Positions 9,135 through 9,286 of a DNA stretch of 9,286 bases are shown in pieces (position 1 is the first letter of the stretch; the number at the start of each line of letters is the position of its first letter). Source of the DNA: Verrucomicrobiales bacterium. Its GTDB lineage: Bacteria > Verrucomicrobiota > Verrucomicrobiia > Verrucomicrobiales > DEV007. The stretch lies in assembly GCA_023253615.1 (NCBI GenBank), contig JALRFZ010000150.1, positions 1 through 9,286 on the forward strand, written 5' to 3'. Made by a program: the position numbers and the translations under genes. Under the pieces are notes generated by a model. That model did not search any database, was not told the DNA's origin, and saw only the letters and a list, made by a program, of their open reading frames with translations.

Positions 9135-9286
9135 TCAGTAGTTGAGCGGGTGCAGCGCCTTCGGCACGAACTGGCCGTTCCGCCGGATCAATTGCCCGTC
9201 GAAACGGATCTCGCCCCCGCCGTACTCAGGACGCTGGATGTTCACGAGATCCCAATGCACGGAGCTGCGGTTGGTGTTGTCGGCCA
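9135..9286 (-). CDS. C-terminal fragment of M29-like metallo-aminopeptidase, truncated by window edge
   Basis: Only the last 49 residues are visible, on the minus strand, ending in LHPLNY and a TGA at 9137-9135. The fragment has [10 protein letters not shown], then [20 protein letters not shown]29 aminopeptidases (AmpS/PepS type) have this at their C-terminus: an N-x-S-x-x-H-x-D segment giving two zinc ligands (His10 and Asp12 in fragment numbering), followed by a strand pair with xxDGxLIxxxGxF. The enzyme removes N-terminal amino acids from peptides in the cytoplasm. The rest of the protein, with the catalytic Glu residues, lies beyond 9286, so the assignment rests on one motif. It is convergent with the membrane-protein gene, with no room for a separate terminator between them. 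Confidence 0.7.
   Translation of the reverse strand, partial: ADNTNRSSVHWDLVNIQRPEYGGGEIRFDGQLIRRNGQFVPKALHPLNY

Overview
The window is a GC-rich chromosomal segment. Its content suggests a member of the PVC superphylum, most likely Verrucomicrobiota. The reasons are a Chlamydia-like class Ic ribonucleotide reductase with a long multi-ATP-cone large subunit, a secreted formylglycine sulfatase of the kind abundant in Verrucomicrobia and Planctomycetes, and nearly no Shine-Dalgarno sequences. This placement is inference from protein character only; no 16S or other marker gene lies in the window.

Layout. Positions 1-481 hold the C-terminal part of a Mn-type superoxide dismutase (+), closed by a strong terminator. 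Positions 482-919 are a non-coding, AT-richer region with two small hairpins and, at 711-757, two 16-bp NrdR-box-like operators 31 bp apart. Positions 920-2002 are nrdB, whose radical-tyrosine position is leucine (subclass Ic-like). A 12-bp perfect hairpin with a T-tract separates it from nrdA (2122-5388), a 1088-residue catalytic subunit with three predicted ATP-cone-like modules. A second strong terminator follows, sharing a 13-nt arm with the SOD terminator. Positions 5508-7172 encode a secreted sulfatase whose reading frame runs about 100 residues past its Lys-rich tail, into the antisense of the next gene.

On the minus strand, a HAD phosphatase (7452-8108) and a small secreted protein of unknown function (6897-7421) form a probable two-gene unit. 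Divergent from them, a membrane-anchored DUF4177-like small protein (8299-8649) and a four-helix membrane protein (8680-9126) form another probable unit. The window ends in the C-terminus of an M29-like aminopeptidase on the minus strand (9135-9286).

How the genes work together. Only nrdB and nrdA form a clear functional system: NrdB stores the oxidant in a metal cofactor, NrdA reduces ribonucleotides, the ATP-cones sense ATP/dATP, and the NrdR boxes would couple transcription to nucleotide levels. The other genes look like ordinary accessory or housekeeping neighbours. I found no CRISPR array, insertion sequence, phage gene, tRNA or rRNA, and no sign of a wholly new multi-gene system. The most notable points are the leucine at the NrdB radical site, the tandem NrdR boxes, the degenerate outer ATP-cones and the sulfatase overlap.
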